The notes under the pieces are model-generated. The model was not told where the DNA came from. It saw nothing but the letters and a program-made list of their open reading frames with translations, and made no database searches. Both the position numbers and the translations under genes were made by a program. From the NCBI RefSeq assembly GCF_000403455.2, contig NZ_KE159781.1:205271-269270 (forward strand): DNA of 64,000 nt. The letters are read 5' to 3'. The DNA is from Dorea sp. 5-2 (GTDB lineage Bacteria > Bacillota > Clostridia > Lachnospirales > Lachnospiraceae). This document shows, in pieces, positions 9,251-18,707 of this stretch. Positions within the stretch are counted from its first letter, which is position 1; every line of letters starts with the position of its first letter.

Positions 9251-10516
9251 ATGGGTAAGAGCAAGATGTCTAAAGCAGGAAGATTGCTGTGTATGGTATT
9301 GTCTATGGTTCTTCTGGCAGGATGTTCTTCTTCGAACCCGGAAGCGGGAGCCGGTAAGAAGGAGCAAAAAGAAGAGCAGGGACAGACGGAGGAAACATCC
9401 GGGGAACAGGCAGATAAGAGCAGATCGGATGACGCGGGCGCGCCGGAGGTACAGGAACCTACGGAGGAAGAAAAAAGAGAGGCGCAGATCGAAGAGCTTC
9501 TTGGTAATATGAGCCTGGAAGATAAAGTATCACAGTTGTTTTTTGTGAATCCGGAAGCATTGACCGGAGTAGGGGTAGCCGTGCAGGCGTCAGATGCAAC
9601 GAGATCTGCCATGGAGTCTTATCCTGTCGGAGGAGTTATCTTGTTTTCGGCAAATATAGAGAATGAGGAACAACTTCGGACGATGACTTCGAATCTCCAC
9701 GCCTATAGTAAATACCCATTGTTCCTGGGGATAGATGAAGAAGGCGGGCGTGTGGCAAGGATTGCGGGCAGCGGTTCGATAGATGTGCCGGTTTTTCCGG
9801 ATATGCAGGAGATTGGGAATACACAGGATCCTGAGGAGGCATACCGGGTAGGAGAGACCATTGGCAGATATGTAAAAGAGTTGGGATTTAATGTAGATTT
9901 CGCTCCGGTGGCGGACGTGGCGTCAAATCCGGATAATCAGGTGATCGGTTCACGCTCTTTTGGGAGTGACGCCGGTCTGGTGTCGCAGATGGTTGCGCGG
10001 GAAGTGCAGGGAATGCAGGAGCAGGGAGTCAGCGCGTCACTGAAACATTTCCCAGGACACGGAGATACCTCTGAAGACAGCCATGCAGAGATGGCAGTAT
10101 CAAAAAAGACGGCAGATGAGCTGAGAAATATGGAATTCCTGCCCTTCAAGGCGGGGATTGAAGCAGGAGTGGATATGGTGATGATAGGACATATATCAGT
10201 GCCTGCGATCACGGGCAGCGACATACCGGCTTCTCTGTCGGAACAGATCATTACCGGCTGTCTCAGAGAGGAGCTGGGGTATCAGGGGATCGTTGTGACA
10301 GATTCTATGAGTATGGGAGCGATCGTGAATACTTATACTTCGGCGGATGCGGCGGTCAGAGCGCTTCAGGCAGGATGCGATATGCTTCTGATGCCGCAGG
10401 ATTTCCAGGCTGCGCGTCAGGCAGTCCTGGATGCGGTGAAGGATTCGGTACTCTCAGAGGAACGGCTTGATGAATCCCTCCGCAGGATATTCAGGGTAAA
10501 ACTGCGTCAGCAGTAA
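9251..10516 (+). CDS. Family 3 glycoside hydrolase lipoprotein, NagZ-like beta-N-acetylhexosaminidase
   Basis: A secreted lipoprotein of 421 residues. The signal peptide ends in LLAGC (Cys25), followed by a Ser/Glu-rich linker to about residue 75. The GH3 catalytic domain has the NagZ signature KHFPGHGDTSEDSH, with the Asp-His pair that acts as acid/base in this subfamily, and the nucleophile Asp in GIVVTDSMSMGAI. It should remove GlcNAc from cell wall or glycan fragments at the outer face of the membrane. It follows the PurF-like gene by 54 bp on the same strand and ends at a clear terminator. Confidence 0.9.
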   Translation: MGKSKMSKAGRLLCMVLSMVLLAGCSSSNPEAGAGKKEQKEEQGQTEETSGEQADKSRSDDAGAPEVQEPTEEEKREAQIEELLGNMSLEDKVSQLFFVNPEALTGVGVAVQASDATRSAMESYPVGGVILFSANIENEEQLRTMTSNLHAYSKYPLFLGIDEEGGRVARIAGSGSIDVPVFPDMQEIGNTQDPEEAYRVGETIGRYVKELGFNVDFAPVADVASNPDNQVIGSRSFGSDAGLVSQMVAREVQGMQEQGVSASLKHFPGHGDTSEDSHAEMAVSKKTADELRNMEFLPFKAGIEAGVDMVMIGHISVPAITGSDIPASLSEQIITGCLREELGYQGIVVTDSMSMGAIVNTYTSADAAVRALQAGCDMLLMPQDFQAARQAVLDAVKDSVLSEERLDESLRRIFRVKLRQQ

Positions 10517-10542
10517 ATAGCTATATTTAACTATATTTAATA

Positions 10543-10581
10543 AGTAACGTTACGGATCATGGAATGGTAACGTTACTTTTT
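10543..10581 (+). terminator. Intrinsic terminator after the GH3 gene
   Basis: A perfect 11-bp stem AGTAACGTTAC / GTAACGTTACT with a 13-base loop, followed by TTTTT. Confidence 0.9.
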
Positions 10582-10688
10582 GTATGTTTTAATTTATGAT
10601 AGTTTTATAAAGAATAGATTTCTCTTCTGGTATCATACATGATATAATGATTGCGTATAAAAGGGAAAGATACTTATGGAGGAGCTGT

Positions 10689-11393
10689 ATGGGCGGATTT
10701 GTCACATTAGAGGATGTTAAGAAGAGATACCGTATGGGCGAGGTAGAGATCATGGCGGCGGACGGGATTGATTTCGAGATCGACCGGGGAGAGTTTGCCG
10801 TAGTGGTAGGGCCAAGCGGGGCAGGAAAGACGACGGTCTTGAATATACTGGGAGGAATGGATACGGCGTCGGAGGGGCGGGTGATCGTGGACGGGCAGGA
10901 TATCACGGCTTATTCACAGAAGCGGCTCACGGCTTACCGGAGGGACGACATTGGTTTCGTGTTCCAATTCTATAATCTGATCCCGAATCTGACTGCGCTT
11001 GAGAATGTGGAGTTGGCGCTGCAGATCTGTAAGGATCCCATGGATGCGAGAGAAGTACTTATCGAAGTGGGGTTGGGGGAGCGTCTTGATAATTTTCCCG
11101 CCCAGTTATCCGGAGGGGAACAGCAGAGGGTGTCTATTGCGAGGGCGCTGGCGAAGAATCCGAAGATCCTGCTTTGTGACGAGCCGACGGGAGCGCTTGA
11201 TTATAACACGGGAAAGGCGATCCTGAAGCTTCTGCAGGATACCTGCCGGAGCAAGGGGATGACGGTTATTCTGATCACGCATAATTCTGCGATCGCGCCG
11301 ATGGCGGACCGTGTGGTCAAGATCAAGAACGGCCGTGTGTCGGATATTCTGAGAAACCGGCATCCGGTGCCGGTTGAGACCATTGAGTGGTAG
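10689..11393 (+). CDS. ABC transporter ATP-binding protein (MacB/LolD type)
   Basis: A 234-residue ATPase with Walker A GPSGAGKTT, Q-loop VFQFYNLIP, signature LSGGEQQR and Walker B ILLCDEPTGALD. The last two are characteristic of the MacB/LolD/BceA group, which drives FtsX-type permeases. The next gene, 18 bp downstream, is such a permease. A longer frame opens at 10647, but GGAGGAG six bases before 10689 marks the start. A TATAAT at 10643-10648 is the likely -10 of the pair; its -35 is poor. Confidence 0.93.
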   Translation: MGGFVTLEDVKKRYRMGEVEIMAADGIDFEIDRGEFAVVVGPSGAGKTTVLNILGGMDTASEGRVIVDGQDITAYSQKRLTAYRRDDIGFVFQFYNLIPNLTALENVELALQICKDPMDAREVLIEVGLGERLDNFPAQLSGGEQQRVSIARALAKNPKILLCDEPTGALDYNTGKAILKLLQDTCRSKGMTVILITHNSAIAPMADRVVKIKNGRVSDILRNRHPVPVETIEW

Positions 11394-11411
11394 AGCGTGC
11401 GGGAGAAGAAG

Positions 11412-14400
11412 ATGGTAAATAAGACAGGGAAAAAGATAAAGAAGGCTACAAGAAAAGATTTTTATATGGAGATCAGAAAGAGTCCGGGCAGATTTCTGTC
11501 GATCCTTTTTATTGTTGCGCTTGGAGTCGCGTTCTTCTCGGGGATCCGCGCCGCAGAACCGGATATGAGGCTGAGCGGAGATTCTTATTTTGATGAAGCC
11601 GAACTTATGGATATCAAGGCGATCTGTACTTATGGTATTACGGATGAGGATATCCGTGCCATGGAATGTACGGACGGCGTTGCGCGGGCGGAAGGCGCAT
11701 ACAGTGCGGATTTTCTCTATAGTGCAAAGGACGAGCAGCAGGTTCTCCATGTCATGTCGCTGCAGGAGAAGATGAACCGGGTGACGGTGAGTAAGGGGCG
11801 GCTTCCGGAGAAAGCCGGGGAGTGCCTTGCGGACGATAATTCTGATTTCAAGATCGGGGACAAGATTGAATTGAAGTCAGGGACGGACGATGATATTTCG
11901 GATACGCTGAAGGAAGACACCCTTGAAGTGGTGGGGCTTGGGAACAGTCCATGCTATCTGTCATACGGAAGAGGGAGTTCGACGGTCGGCGACGGAAGTA
12001 TCCGGGCGTTTCTTGCCGTACCGGAGGAAACTTTCGATATGGATGTATTCACGGAGGTTTATCTCCAGGTGGAAGGCGCGAAGACTCTGCTTGCATTTAC
12101 CGACGCGTACGACGGTCAGATCGAGGAAGTTCTTGAGCGTGTGGAGGAACTTACGGAGGAACGCGCTGTGGTCCGTCAGGACAGCCTGAAAGCCGAGGCG
12201 AACGAGAAACTCGCCGAGGCGAAAGAAGAGCTGGAAGAAGGAAAGGAAGAAGCGAGGAAGGAGCTTGCGGATGCAGAAGAGAAGATCGCGGACGCAGAAC
12301 GGCAGCTTGCGGATGCGAGGGTACAGATTGAAGACGGCAGGAAGCAGATCGCGGATGCAAGGTCGACTCTTAGTTCCAAGCAGAAAGAACTGGATTCTGC
12401 GAGAGCCGGGTACCGGTCAGGGCTTGCACAGTTAAATGACGGTAAGGCAGCATATGAGCAGGGGCTTGCACAGTTTGAAGCGGCAAGACCAGACGCGGAG
12501 GCGCAAATTGCGGCGGGAAGGCAGCAGTTGGATGGTCTGCAGGCGCAGATCGCGGCGGATGAACAGACTTATCAGGCTGTATTGGGACAGATCGCCGCGG
12601 TAAAAGCGCAGATCGAAGCGATCCAGGCGCAGGCGGGAAGGACGGCGGGCGGTACAAAAGGAGAGGAGGATCCGGGAGATTCCGAAGAGGGGAACGATCC
12701 GGGCGGTTCCGAAGGCGGTGATACTCCGGGCAGCCCGGAAGTTGAGATACCGGCGGAACTTTTAAACCAGCTTGCCGAGCTTGAGCAAACGGCGCAGATG
12801 CTTGCCATGAAGATAGAAGGGCAGCGTCAGGCTTACGCATCGGGAACTGCCGAACTGGACGCAAGCCAGAAGCAGTTAGACGACACGGCGGCGCAGCTTG
12901 CCGCCACCAAGGCGCAGCTTTCGGCGGCAGAAGCAGAGCTTGCTTCGGTGCCTGCTCAGCTGTCTTCGGGACAGAAGCAGATCAATGCAGGCTGGAGCGA
13001 GATAAAGAAGCAGGAGGCGAAGCTTGCCGACGGAGAGGCAGAGATCGTCTCCAATGAAGCGAAGCTTGCCGATGCGAAGCAGGAATATGAGGAGGGCAAG
13101 GCGGAAGCAGAGGCTGAGATTGCCGACGGGGAAGAGAAGATTGCCGATGCAGAAGCGGATATTGCGGATATCGGTTTGCCTAAGTGGTACGTGTACGACC
13201 GCAGCACGCTGATCGAGTACAGCGGCTTCGGAGAGAACGCAGAACGTCTCGGAGCGATCGGGCGGGTGTTTCCGGTTCTGTTCTTCCTGGTGGCAGCGCT
13301 CATCAGCCTGACCAGTATGACGCGTATGGTGGAGGAGCAGCGCACATCCATCGGGACGATGAAAGCCCTTGGCTACGGCAAAGGTGCGATCGCATCCAAG
13401 TACATCGGGTATGCGCTGTTAGCTACGGCGGGGGGAAGTATCTTAGGCGTCCTTGCCGGGGAGAAGATCCTCCCATATATCATTGTCTACGCCTATGGGA
13501 TATTATACCAGCATTTACCGCAGATCCTTGTGCCTTATGACTGGGGATATGCGGCGATGGCATCCGGAGCGGCGCTGTTCTGTACCATATTTGCCACGGT
13601 CATGGCATGCTACCGGGAGCTGGATGCACAGCCGGCGGTATTGATGCGTCCGCCGGCGCCCAAGAACGGACGGCGGGTGTTCTTAGAGCGGGTCGGTATC
13701 GTCTGGCGTCATCTGAATTTCACGTGGAAATCCACGATACGGAACCTGATGCGGTACAAGAAGCGGTTTTTCATGACTATTTTCGGGATCGGTGGGTGTA
13801 TGGCGCTGATGCTAGTTGGATACGGGCTTAAGGATTCCTGCTATGAGATTGCCGAGCTGCAGTTTGCCGAGATCCAGTTCTATGACGGGAGCATTTATCT
13901 GGAAGATGACATTACCGGGGAACAGGCGGGAGAGCTTAAGGATGAGCTGGACGGCGAGGAACAGGTAAGTCAGTACATGGATGCGGATATGCAGAACATC
14001 ACGTTGGTAAACGGAAAGAAGGAACGGTCAGCCTATGCATGTGTGTTCGGCAGTGTGAAGGATATCCCGCAGTTCGTGGATTTCCATGACCGCAAGACGA
14101 AAGAACAGTATGAACTGTCGGATGACGGCGTGATCGTGAGTGAGAAGACGGCGAAGCTTTTAGAGGCGAAAAAAGGAGATACCATCGAGATCAAGGATGA
14201 GGAAAACGGCAATAAGAAGGTAAAGATTACGCAGATTTGCGAAAATTATATGGGGCATTACATATATTTCACGCCGGATTGTTATGAAGAGGTGTACGGC
14301 GAGAAACCGGAGTATAACAGTATCTTGTTCAAGATGAAGGAATCTGCCGGGGATGCACAGATGGAGCAGGTCGGCAGGAATATCCTGAAAAAGGACGGTG

Positions 14401-14861
14401 CGTTGAGCGTCAGCTATACCCACGATATCGAGAAGCAGTTGGACGATATGTTAAGGAGTCTGAATCTGGTCATAGTCGTCTTGATCATCTCGGCGGGAAT
14501 GTTGGCATTCGTGGTGCTCTATAATCTGAATACGGTGAATATCGCAGAGCGTAAGCGGGAACTGGCGACGCTTAAGGTTCTGGGATTTTATGATATGGAA
14601 GTGGCAGAATATGTGTATAGGGAGAATATCCTGCTGACCTTTCTGGGGGCGGTCGTCGGAGCAGTGCTTGGGAAGTTCCTGCATCTGTTCATTATTGAGA
14701 CGGTGGAGGTAGATTCGGCGATGTTCGGAAGGAATATCAATCTTCCGAGCTTCCTGTACAGCCTGGCGCTTACGGTGGCATTTTCGCTGATGATCAACGG
14801 AGTTATGTACTTTAAGCTCAGGAAGATCGACATGGTGGAATCCCTTAAGAGTATTGAGTAA
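11412..14861 (+). CDS. FtsX-type ABC permease with a giant coiled-coil extracellular domain
   Basis: A 1149-residue permease partner of the preceding ATPase. There is one membrane segment near residue 30, then a long extracytoplasmic part, three membrane segments around 620-740, a second extracytoplasmic MacB-like domain, and three C-terminal membrane segments. Between about residues 250 and 600 the external part is Ala/Glu/Gln/Lys-rich coiled coil, interrupted by a Gly/Pro/Glu linker (EEDPGDSEEGNDPGG region, about 415-445). Proteins of this plan occur widely in Firmicutes, usually annotated as FtsX-like permease; substrates are mostly unknown and may be peptides or lipids, or the protein may signal to wall hydrolases. 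The ATG at 11412 is preferred to the in-frame GTG at 11397 because GGGAGAAG precedes it. Confidence 0.88.
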   Translation: MVNKTGKKIKKATRKDFYMEIRKSPGRFLSILFIVALGVAFFSGIRAAEPDMRLSGDSYFDEAELMDIKAICTYGITDEDIRAMECTDGVARAEGAYSADFLYSAKDEQQVLHVMSLQEKMNRVTVSKGRLPEKAGECLADDNSDFKIGDKIELKSGTDDDISDTLKEDTLEVVGLGNSPCYLSYGRGSSTVGDGSIRAFLAVPEETFDMDVFTEVYLQVEGAKTLLAFTDAYDGQIEEVLERVEELTEERAVVRQDSLKAEANEKLAEAKEELEEGKEEARKELADAEEKIADAERQLADARVQIEDGRKQIADARSTLSSKQKELDSARAGYRSGLAQLNDGKAAYEQGLAQFEAARPDAEAQIAAGRQQLDGLQAQIAADEQTYQAVLGQIAAVKAQIEAIQAQAGRTAGGTKGEEDPGDSEEGNDPGGSEGGDTPGSPEVEIPAELLNQLAELEQTAQMLAMKIEGQRQAYASGTAELDASQKQLDDTAAQLAATKAQLSAAEAELASVPAQLSSGQKQINAGWSEIKKQEAKLADGEAEIVSNEAKLADAKQEYEEGKAEAEAEIADGEEKIADAEADIADIGLPKWYVYDRSTLIEYSGFGENAERLGAIGRVFPVLFFLVAALISLTSMTRMVEEQRTSIGTMKALGYGKGAIASKYIGYALLATAGGSILGVLAGEKILPYIIVYAYGILYQHLPQILVPYDWGYAAMASGAALFCTIFATVMACYRELDAQPAVLMRPPAPKNGRRVFLERVGIVWRHLNFTWKSTIRNLMRYKKRFFMTIFGIGGCMALMLVGYGLKDSCYEIAELQFAEIQFYDGSIYLEDDITGEQAGELKDELDGEEQVSQYMDADMQNITLVNGKKERSAYACVFGSVKDIPQFVDFHDRKTKEQYELSDDGVIVSEKTAKLLEAKKGDTIEIKDEENGNKKVKITQICENYMGHYIYFTPDCYEEVYGEKPEYNSILFKMKESAGDAQMEQVGRNILKKDGALSVSYTHDIEKQLDDMLRSLNLVIVVLIISAGMLAFVVLYNLNTVNIAERKRELATLKVLGFYDMEVAEYVYRENILLTFLGAVVGAVLGKFLHLFIIETVEVDSAMFGRNINLPSFLYSLALTVAFSLMINGVMYFKLRKIDMVESLKSIE

Positions 14862-14877
14862 AGTGTGCGCCGTGTAC

Positions 14878-15660
14878 TCACACAATATGGAGTGTGATCC
14901 CCATCCCGCGGATGGTATCCGCCCATTCCTCTGACATGCCGGAGTCTGTGACGATGGTGTCAATCTCGTTAAGCTGCGCTACGTAGGCGGTCCGGATCGA
15001 TCCAAACTTGCTGGAATCGGCAAGCAGGATAGAAGAAAGGGAGGACTGCATGGCGGCACGCTTGGTCAATACCTCATAATTATGGGCGCAGGTGATTCCA
15101 AGCGCTTCGTGGACGCCGGATGCCGCCATGAAGAATTTAGACGCCCGCCGGCTCTTGATCAGATCATTTCCGAAAGAGGATTCGATCATCTGATCATCCC
15201 GGTGCAGTGTTCCGCCGGCGAGTGTAATATGGATCCCCTCCTTATGGAACAGTTGTGTAAGAATATAATAATTATAGCAGGTAATGTTCAGGTTCATGTG
15301 TTCAGGGATGAATCTGGACATTTCTGCGATTGTAGTCCCGGAATCCAGGATGATGGTGTCATTTGCCTCGATCATGGTGACGGCGAAGTCTGCGATTTTC
15401 TGCTTTTCTTTCAGGTATTTTGTCCGTTCGCTGTTCAGCGTGTATTCATTCTCGATATTTTTAAAATCCGTTGCAGGAACCGGGTGGAGCGGTATGCCGT
15501 GATTCCGGATGAAAAGTTGGTTTTCTCTGAGATAGATCAGATCCCGGCAGATCGTCATGTCGGATACATTCAATATCTCCGCCAGAGATTTGACGGAAAG
15601 ATTCGGAGATTCCTGAAGGAGAGCCAGTAGATTGTTGATCCTTCTTTCTTTTTTGTTCAT
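14878..15660 (-). CDS. DeoR-family transcriptional regulator
   Basis: A 260-residue repressor with an N-terminal HTH (residues about 5-57: INNLLALLQ, SVKSLAEILNVSDMTICRDL) and a C-terminal sugar-phosphate-binding sensor domain (DSGTTIAEM, TLAGGTLHRDDQMIESSFG, ADSSKFG). DeoR proteins usually respond to a phosphorylated sugar and control the adjacent operon. The upstream in-frame extension was rejected because AAAGGAGA lies seven bases before the ATG at 15660. It is divergent from the isomerase gene at 16005, its likely target. Confidence 0.92.
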   Translation of the reverse strand: MNKKERRINNLLALLQESPNLSVKSLAEILNVSDMTICRDLIYLRENQLFIRNHGIPLHPVPATDFKNIENEYTLNSERTKYLKEKQKIADFAVTMIEANDTIILDSGTTIAEMSRFIPEHMNLNITCYNYYILTQLFHKEGIHITLAGGTLHRDDQMIESSFGNDLIKSRRASKFFMAASGVHEALGITCAHNYEVLTKRAAMQSSLSSILLADSSKFGSIRTAYVAQLNEIDTIVTDSGMSEEWADTIRGMGITLHIV

Positions 15661-16004
15661 GATATTCTCCTTTATGATCGAAATAAACATTTTTCTGACA
15701 ATTAGTATAACACACTTTGAGTCTGTCAAAAGAAAGTAATTTTGTTGTATTATTACTAAAAATAATAGTCGAAAAATGTGCAAAACATACAATAAGATCA
15801 AAGGATATTTGATCTATGGAGCAGATCGATCCAGAGAAACAGGAGAGTAAGAGAGTTCTTGATCATGTGAACATTTTTACTCAAAATGTTTTTATTTATA
15901 CAAAAAGTGCTGTATAGGTTGTTAGACATACGATGAAAATGATGTTAAATATATATTGTGGTTGTTTTGCAATGAGGGGAATGCAGGATTGGGAAGGTGA
16001 TGAG
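15661..16004. promoter_or_regulatory. Divergent deoR / isomerase intergenic region with inverted repeat
   Basis: This A+T-rich 344-bp stretch separates two divergent genes. On the minus strand TTGACA (15729-15724) is a plausible -35 for the deoR gene. An inverted repeat AACATTTT-N5-AAAATGTT at 15870-15890 lies in front of the isomerase and is followed by Ts; it may be an operator for the DeoR protein or a weak terminator. No other coding signal is seen. Confidence 0.45.
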
Positions 16005-16790
16005 ATGAAGAAATTATATTTCGGAAGTAATCTAAAGATGTATAAGACGATCCGTGAAACGGCGGAGTACCTTGGGGAGCTTGCGAAGCGCACGAAAGAC
16101 ATTGACAGAAATGAGATGGAGCTGTTCATCATCCCGTCTTATACATCTCTTGCGGAAGCGGCGAAGACTGTGGAGCCTCATCTCGTGAAGCTGGGCGCTC
16201 AGAATATGTGTTGGGAGGAAAAGGGGCAGTTCACAGGTGAGATTTCTCCTCTTATGTTAAAAGAGTTGGGGATAGAGCTGGTGATGGTCGGGCATTCGGA
16301 GAGAAGACACGTATTTCATGAATCGGACGAAGAAGAGAACCGAAAAGTAAGGTGCGTACTGGAGCAGGGGATGAAAGCGCTTCTTTGTATCGGAGAGACG
16401 GCAAAGGAAAAGGAATACAGTACCAGTGCGGAGACACTGCGTACACAGCTAAAGGTCGGTCTGTACAAGGTATCTGAAAAATGGATCCCGGATATCCGGA
16501 TCGCATATGAACCGGTGTGGTCCATTGGGGTAAACGGGACGCCGGCATCCGCGGGTTATGCCCAGAGGATGCATCGGATGATCAAGCAGACGCTGATAGA
16601 GGTCTTCGGAGAGGCAGGCGGGAAGATCCCGGTGCTCTACGGCGGAAGTGTGAATCTACAGAATGCGGAGGAATTGATCGTACAGCCGGATATTGACGGA
16701 TTGTTTGTCGGGCGCGCCGCATGGGATGCAGAACCGTTTGACCGATTGATCAGAAGGGCAATGTGCGCGCATCGTGGAAGAAGCTGTTGA
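16005..16790 (+). CDS. Divergent triosephosphate isomerase family protein
   Basis: A 261-residue TIM-barrel isomerase. The active-site residues can be found: Asn9 and Lys11 in GSNLKMYK, His in VGHSERRHVFHE (about residue 93), Glu in AYEPVWSIGV (about 165), and the phosphate loop YGGSVN. The N-terminal motif differs from the normal GNWKMN, and the gene is not in a glycolytic operon but beside a DeoR regulator. It is therefore more likely a paralog used in a sugar or sugar-alcohol pathway than the housekeeping enzyme; such TIM paralogs can act on tetrulose phosphates. The ATG at 16005 has GGGAAGGTG upstream; the longer frame from 15933 lacks such a site. Confidence 0.85.
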   Translation: MKKLYFGSNLKMYKTIRETAEYLGELAKRTKDIDRNEMELFIIPSYTSLAEAAKTVEPHLVKLGAQNMCWEEKGQFTGEISPLMLKELGIELVMVGHSERRHVFHESDEEENRKVRCVLEQGMKALLCIGETAKEKEYSTSAETLRTQLKVGLYKVSEKWIPDIRIAYEPVWSIGVNGTPASAGYAQRMHRMIKQTLIEVFGEAGGKIPVLYGGSVNLQNAEELIVQPDIDGLFVGRAAWDAEPFDRLIRRAMCAHRGRSC

Positions 16791-16913
16791 TCTTGCTGTT
16801 GATTTTGACAGTAAACGGTATTGCAAAAAAGAAGAAAGAATACTAGAATAGATAAAAGAAAATGATACGGATAAGTAAACGGCAATAGGATCAGACAGGC
16901 AGGTGATCGAAGC

Positions 16914-18521
16914 ATGGGAGGAAGGAAAAAATTCAATATAACAGGTCTATGTATTCCCAAGAAGCATTATATGGTGGATATGGATGCAAAGCTTGAGCAG
17001 ATCATTGAACAATATATTGAAAATGAAGAATATTTTACAGTGAACAGAGCAAGGCAATATGGAAAGACTACGCTTCTTGAGCTTTTATATCAGCGTCTGA
17101 AAAAGGATTATATTATTCTTGATATCAGTTTTGAAGGTAAGGAAGATTATTTTCGTACGCTGGATACATTGGCAGACGGGCTATGCTATGAATTCCAGAA
17201 GGTTTTAAAGAGGTCGGGATACCCTGAACTGGCGCGGATCTTTGAAGATCCGGGGAATGACAAGCTTCCGATTCAATGCCTGGGAGAACGGATTACCATA
17301 CTTTGCGGACAGGCTAAGAAGAAAGTGATCCTGATGGTGGACGAGGTGGATAAGGCGGCAGATCATCAAATATTCCTGACATTTCTTGGATTGCTCAGAG
17401 ATAAATATATGATGTATCAAAGAGGAAGAGAAGAAACTTTCAGCAGTGTTATCCTAGCAGGAGTTCATGACATCAAGAATCTGAAAGTCAAGATCCGTCC
17501 GGAAGGAAGCGGCAGGGAGCGGCAGGATCGTGTGGAGCATACCAATTACAATAGTCCCTGGAATATTTCGGCAGATTTTGTCGTGGATCTGGGTTTTTCT
17601 CCGCAGGAGATAGAGGCGATGCTTTGGCAGTATGAGAATGACTGCCATACCGGGATGGATATTTCTAAGATGTCAGAATTATTGTATACGTATACGGAAG
17701 GTTATCCGTTCTTGGTCAGCTGTCTTTGCAAGCATATGGATGAGACGCCATACCCATGGACAAGTGAAGGGCTTCAGTCTGCGGTAAAGTTCTTACTGGG
17801 GAGACCCAATACGCTGTTTGATGATATTATCAAGAATCTGGAGAGGTATCAAGGCTTTAAGAATATGGTGGAAGGAATACTTCTGCGTGGAGCGGATGTA
17901 TCTTATATCGCTTCAAATCCGGATATTGCCAGAGGAGAGATGTACGGTATCTTAAAAAATGAAAACGGGCATGTGAAGATTGCGAATCCAATATTTGAAT
18001 CTTACATTTATGAATATTTTGTATCGCTTCATAACATTACGAACCTTGTGATGTCGAAATATTCAGATAAATCCATCTATATTAAAGATGGAAAGCTGGA
18101 TATTGAAACTGTTTTGCAGAGATTCTCTGCCTTTATGAAAGAAGAATACAGAAATGAAGACAGTGGATTTATCGAACAGCAAGGAAGATTGCTTTTCTTA
18201 AGCTTTCTTCGACCGATCATAAATGGGACAGGGCATTATGCCGTAGAGGTGGAGACACGATGCAATACAAGAATGGATCTTGTCGTTTTTTATGGGGCGC
18301 AAAAATTTATCATTGAAATAAAAATTTGGCGCGGAGAAAAATATGAAGAAGATGGGTATGAACAATTAGCCGGATATCTAAGAGCACAGAATGCGCAAAG
18401 GGGATACCTTCTGAGTTTTTGTGATAATAAGAAATCGCCGCGTGAAGGCAGGCTGCTTCAGTTTAAGGGATGCGAGATCTATGAAGTAGTGGTTGCATAC
18501 AGAGATTTTGCAGCTGTGTGA
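16914..18521 (+). CDS. AAA-type ATPase with C-terminal PD-(D/E)XK-like nuclease domain
   Basis: A 535-residue cytoplasmic protein. The N-terminal domain has a P-loop-like motif RARQYGKTTLLELL (about residues 44-57) and a Walker B-like VILMVDEVDKA, as in the large group of AAA-ATPase-like/DUF1703 proteins. The C-terminal part has a restriction-nuclease core: MDLVVFYGAQKFIIEIKIWRG (Asp, then E-x-K) and QLAGYLR. Such proteins are common accessory genes of unknown role, sometimes thought to act in defence or DNA repair. It is more A+T-rich than its neighbours, and has no partner gene. I do not assign a function. Confidence 0.82.
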   Translation: MGGRKKFNITGLCIPKKHYMVDMDAKLEQIIEQYIENEEYFTVNRARQYGKTTLLELLYQRLKKDYIILDISFEGKEDYFRTLDTLADGLCYEFQKVLKRSGYPELARIFEDPGNDKLPIQCLGERITILCGQAKKKVILMVDEVDKAADHQIFLTFLGLLRDKYMMYQRGREETFSSVILAGVHDIKNLKVKIRPEGSGRERQDRVEHTNYNSPWNISADFVVDLGFSPQEIEAMLWQYENDCHTGMDISKMSELLYTYTEGYPFLVSCLCKHMDETPYPWTSEGLQSAVKFLLGRPNTLFDDIIKNLERYQGFKNMVEGILLRGADVSYIASNPDIARGEMYGILKNENGHVKIANPIFESYIYEYFVSLHNITNLVMSKYSDKSIYIKDGKLDIETVLQRFSAFMKEEYRNEDSGFIEQQGRLLFLSFLRPIINGTGHYAVEVETRCNTRMDLVVFYGAQKFIIEIKIWRGEKYEEDGYEQLAGYLRAQNAQRGYLLSFCDNKKSPREGRLLQFKGCEIYEVVVAYRDFAAV

Positions 18522-18562
18522 TAGATAGTTTTTATATTTTTTTAATATTTTTAAGAAATTTG

Positions 18563-18589
18563 TTAGCACTCACTAAAAAAGAGTGCTAA
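18563..18589. promoter_or_regulatory. CIRCE operator (HrcA binding site)
   Basis: A perfect consensus CIRCE: TTAGCACTC, nine bases, GAGTGCTAA. It is 118 bp upstream of the htpG start and directly precedes a good promoter, so HrcA probably represses htpG here. Confidence 0.95.
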
Positions 18590-18596
18590 TTTTCTA

Positions 18597-18625
18597 TTGA
18601 CTTTTAAAATCTAAGGTATTATCAT
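18597..18625 (+). promoter_or_regulatory. Sigma-A type promoter of htpG
   Basis: TTGACT (18597-18602), a 17-bp spacer, and TATCAT (18620-18625). The CIRCE ends seven bases before the -35. Confidence 0.7.
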
Positions 18626-18707
18626 ATCTGTTAGACGGCGGATTACGCCTGACAAGATGAGATAAGGTAAGTATAAAATATTTTAAAATGAGGTAGGAGT
18701 GATAAAG

